DNA of 64,000 nt, from assembly GCA_029212905.1 (NCBI GenBank), contig JARGPB010000006.1, positions 124,001 to 188,000 on the forward strand. The letters are read 5' to 3'. Position numbers and translations under genes: made by a program. The DNA is from Thalassovita sp. Lineage in GTDB: Bacteria; Pseudomonadota; Alphaproteobacteria; Rhodobacterales; Rhodobacteraceae. Below are positions 61,915 to 64,000 of this stretch, piece by piece (the stretch's first letter is position 1; each line of letters opens with the position of its first letter). Under the pieces are notes generated by a model that saw nothing but the letters and a program-made list of their open reading frames with translations, did no database searches and had not been told where the DNA came from.

Positions 61915-61948
61915 AAATGGCCTTCCACAGATTACGGCAAGGCCATTT
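61915..61948. terminator. Bidirectional intrinsic terminator between GST and the beta-barrel gene
   Basis: Perfect 10-bp stem AAATGGCCTT/AAGGCCATTT with a 14-nt loop. A- and T-rich flanks serve both convergent genes. Confidence 0.85.
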
Positions 61949-61968
61949 TACGAGTGTTGAAAAACAGC

Positions 61969-62622
61969 TCAGAAGGCGTAGCCGATCCCGATATTGAATG
62001 CGTTCGAGTTGAGCGTGGTCGAGAGCGTGCCGCCACCGTCCAGATCCACTTTGTTGTCGGACCAGGTGAATTGGTATTCTCCGAAAATCGACCAGTGATC
62101 GTTGATCTGATACCGCGCTCCGGCCAACAGCCGCAGCGCGGGGCCTGTCACCTGATATCCCAGAGTATGAGGTCCGCCCGTGGGCTGAATGTCCACATGC
62201 GGGACGGCCACGCCGACGCCCGCACCGATGAAGGGTGTCCAGCGATCCCACTGACCTGGCCAACGTTTCATGACGTTCAGGGTAATCAGGTTATGGCCGT
62301 CGGTAAATTCTAGCCGGTCAAACCCGTTGGCAGCCATCTGAGCATCAGGTGCGTAGGCTTTGTTGTGGCTGAATTCCAGGCCAAAGCCGATGTTGTCTGG
62401 GCGCCAATACACGGCTCGCGTCCCATAGTAGGGCGGCATCACGTCGGATTTGCCGTCCCAATCAATTGTGGCGTCAAAATCGCCGATAGCGGGGTGTGAC
62501 CCGCTGATATTGCTGCTGTTGGGCTGCTCGCCGCCCAGGTACATGTCAATTTCGATCTCTGCAACTGCAGGGGCGGCCATTGCGGTGGTGGCAGCCAAAG
62601 CGACGATCAGTTTCTTAAACAT
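61969..62622 (-). CDS. Outer membrane beta-barrel protein (lipid A oxidase-like family)
   Basis: A 217-aa exported protein. The signal peptide is MFKKLIVALAATTAMAAPAVAE. The mature part is a small beta-barrel: alternating aromatic strands (GTRAVYWRPDNIGFGLEFSH, FIGAGVGVAVPHVDIQ, SIFGEYQFTWSDNKVDL) and a terminal Phe (NIGIGYAF). Similar alphaproteobacterial proteins are sometimes named lipid A oxidase, but a plain porin-like barrel is equally possible. The ORF extends upstream to 62784, but the ATG at 62622 begins the signal peptide. Confidence 0.85.
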   Translation of the reverse strand: MFKKLIVALAATTAMAAPAVAEIEIDMYLGGEQPNSSNISGSHPAIGDFDATIDWDGKSDVMPPYYGTRAVYWRPDNIGFGLEFSHNKAYAPDAQMAANGFDRLEFTDGHNLITLNVMKRWPGQWDRWTPFIGAGVGVAVPHVDIQPTGGPHTLGYQVTGPALRLLAGARYQINDHWSIFGEYQFTWSDNKVDLDGGGTLSTTLNSNAFNIGIGYAF

Positions 62623-62897
62623 TCTGTCGATCCGTTTTTGTGCACTGGCCAGTTGAAATGCGACTCGGCGCAATGCTGTGTCAAAGTGAACTAAATAGTA
62701 CAGTTCTTTCATATGGGGCAGAATCTGCCCAGACAAGCGCGACACATTCGCACCTGTTGCGATTCCGCAACCACTGCGCGGCATTGTCTGCTGGACTGAA
62801 CGGGAATCCCCGGCTAAACAGCGCCACGGAAAGGCTGCATTTTGGGCGGCCCCACGTCGTATAGGCCGTTTTCGGTCGAAGAATTGGAGAAAACCTC

Positions 62898-63458
62898 GTG
62901 TCCCACGCAGAAGATCACGAAGGCACCCGCAGGGATTTCCTGTACTACGCTACTGCCGGTGCAGGTGCCGTGGCGACCGGTGCCGCCGTCTGGCCGCTGG
63001 TCAATCAGATGAACCCCTCCGCAGATGTTCAGGCACTGGCCTCGATCCGCGTTGACGTTTCCGGTGTCGCAACCGGTACGCAGCTGACGGTGAAATGGCT
63101 GGGCAAGCCGGTTTTCATCCGCCGCCGGACCGAGGAAGAAATCGCTGTCGGTCGTTCGGTTGAGATGGGCGAACTGATTGATGCCAAATCGCAGAACGCC
63201 AACAAGCCTGACGCAGATGCGTCGGACGCCAACCGCGCCATGGACGAAAATGGCGAGTGGCTGGTGATGATCGGCGTGTGTACTCACCTGGGTTGCGTCC
63301 CTATCGGGAATGGCGCTGGTGAGTTCGGTGGCTGGTTCTGCCCGTGCCACGGTTCGCACTATGATACCGCCGGTCGCATCCGGAAAGGCCCCGCTCCGCG
63401 GAACCTCGACATCCCTGTCGCAGTGTTCGAAGACGAAACTACGATCAAACTGGGATAA
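62898..63458 (+). CDS. petA: Ubiquinol-cytochrome c reductase Rieske iron-sulfur subunit
   Basis: A 186-aa Rieske protein of the bc1 complex. A twin-Arg-like N-terminus (TRRDFLYYATAGAGAVATGA) gives the membrane anchor, and the [2Fe-2S] ligands are in CTHLGCVPIG and CPCHGSHYD. The start codon is GTG, with TTGGAG 11 nt upstream. petB begins 12 bp after its stop, so this is the petABC operon. Confidence 0.98.
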   Translation: MSHAEDHEGTRRDFLYYATAGAGAVATGAAVWPLVNQMNPSADVQALASIRVDVSGVATGTQLTVKWLGKPVFIRRRTEEEIAVGRSVEMGELIDAKSQNANKPDADASDANRAMDENGEWLVMIGVCTHLGCVPIGNGAGEFGGWFCPCHGSHYDTAGRIRKGPAPRNLDIPVAVFEDETTIKLG

Positions 63459-63470
63459 GGTATAACGCAC

Positions 63471-64000
63471 ATGTCCGGAATTCCGCACGATCATTACGAG
63501 CCCAAAACGGGCGCTGAGAAATGGCTGCATTCGCGCCTGCCCATCGTTGGGCTTCTCTATGACACAATCATGATCCCCACACCCAAGAACCTGAACTGGA
63601 TGTGGATTTGGGGTATCATCCTGACCTTCTGCCTGGCTTTGCAGATCGTCACCGGCATCGTCCTGGTGATGCACTACACGCCGCATGTCGACCTGGCCTT
63701 TGCCTCGGTTGAGCACATCATGCGTGATGTGAACGGCGGCTATATGCTGCGCTATCTGCACGCAAACGGTGCTTCGCTGTTCTTTGTTGCTGTGTATCTG
63801 CACATCTTCCGCGGTCTGTACTACGGGTCCTATAAGGCCCCGCGCGAGATCACATGGATCATCGGTATGCTGATCTACCTGTGCATGATGGGCGCGGCCT
63901 TCATGGGCTATGTTCTGCCTTGGGGGCAGATGTCCTTCTGGGGCGCGACCGTGATCACCGGCCTGTTTGGCGCGATCCCGTTCATCGGTGAACCGATCCA
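63471..64000 (+). CDS. petB: Cytochrome b subunit of the bc1 complex, 3' end cut by the window edge
   Basis: The first about 176 residues of the haem-binding subunit. The haem ligand region starts at LRYLHANGASLFFVAVYLHI, with GYVLPWGQMSFWGATVITGL later. The first membrane helices are visible (WIWGIILTFCLALQIVTGIV). The frame runs to the window end without a stop. The gene is part of the petABC operon after petA. Confidence 0.98.
   Translation, partial: MSGIPHDHYEPKTGAEKWLHSRLPIVGLLYDTIMIPTPKNLNWMWIWGIILTFCLALQIVTGIVLVMHYTPHVDLAFASVEHIMRDVNGGYMLRYLHANGASLFFVAVYLHIFRGLYYGSYKAPREITWIIGMLIYLCMMGAAFMGYVLPWGQMSFWGATVITGLFGAIPFIGEPI

Noticed and set aside
1..64000. CRISPR array, prophage, integrase or defence island
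   Set aside because: I saw no regularly spaced repeats and no cas, phage structural, recombinase or toxin-antitoxin genes; the two tRNA genes have no integrase nearby.

Overview
The window is chromosomal DNA from an alphaproteobacterium, most likely a marine Rhodobacteraceae (Roseobacter group). The evidence is the high GC content, the type II lumazine synthase (RibH2) behind an FMN riboswitch, a serC-serA operon with an alphaproteobacterial serC-type leader, an IalB-family protein, DUF2064, Hint_2 and choice-of-anchor-L proteins, and a Rieske/cytochrome b pair at the right edge. No species can be named from the sequence alone. The content is mostly housekeeping, with no plasmid, prophage, CRISPR array or defence island. 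The only mobile element is one decayed IS630-type insertion sequence (19044-19911).

Left part (1-13.7 kb): the 3' part of recQ, yaaA, a soluble hybrid histidine kinase, an alpha-2-macroglobulin/PBP1C pair joined by a 4-bp overlap, a thiolase, and an unlisted 53-aa ORF. Next (13.8-22.6 kb): a PPP-type phosphatase, the serine pathway (serC-serA diverging from serB), a RidA protein whose stop codon holds the IS, a YCII-like protein that seems to start at ATA, the FMN riboswitch with ribH2, and an MltB-type lytic transglycosylase. From 22.7 to 36.6 kb: rnr, a His-rich exported protein, the dapE-GNAT-DUF2064 operon, two Hint-domain proteins flanking a bacterial ionotropic-glutamate-receptor-like channel, dapD, a LOG-family protein, rlmN and an IalB protein.

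From 36.7 to 45.5 kb: asparaginase and a tyrosine phosphatase, converging on the minus-strand run rsfS-rlmH-gpmI-envC-ctpA-rppH, with a mechanosensitive channel before it. From 45.5 to 55 kb: a decayed regulator locus, leuC-leuD and leuB separated by a membrane protein, an exported EEP-family protein and an SDR/LysR divergon, then a Na/Pi cotransporter. The right part (55-64 kb) has tRNA-Pro(CGG), a LysR/GMC-oxidoreductase divergon, tRNA-Lys(UUU), dapF-mtaB-paiB-like, a GST, an outer membrane beta-barrel protein, and petA with the start of petB. The leucine (leuBCD), lysine/meso-DAP (dapDEF) and serine (serABC) pathways are all represented, as are envelope and peptidoglycan functions (PBP1C, MltB, EnvC, CtpA).

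The less ordinary signals are the receptor-channel whose pore lacks the K+ filter; a Hint protein that has lost its N-terminal Cys beside one that keeps it; a five-copy intergenic repeat (GAGTATTT...GCAAGATGAAA); a 17-codon leader ORF that appears translationally coupled to rsfS; and a hairpin that would mask the ribosome binding site of the second Hint gene. I found no large undescribed multi-gene system. The channel/Hint neighbourhood (28-32.4 kb) is the best candidate for new biology.
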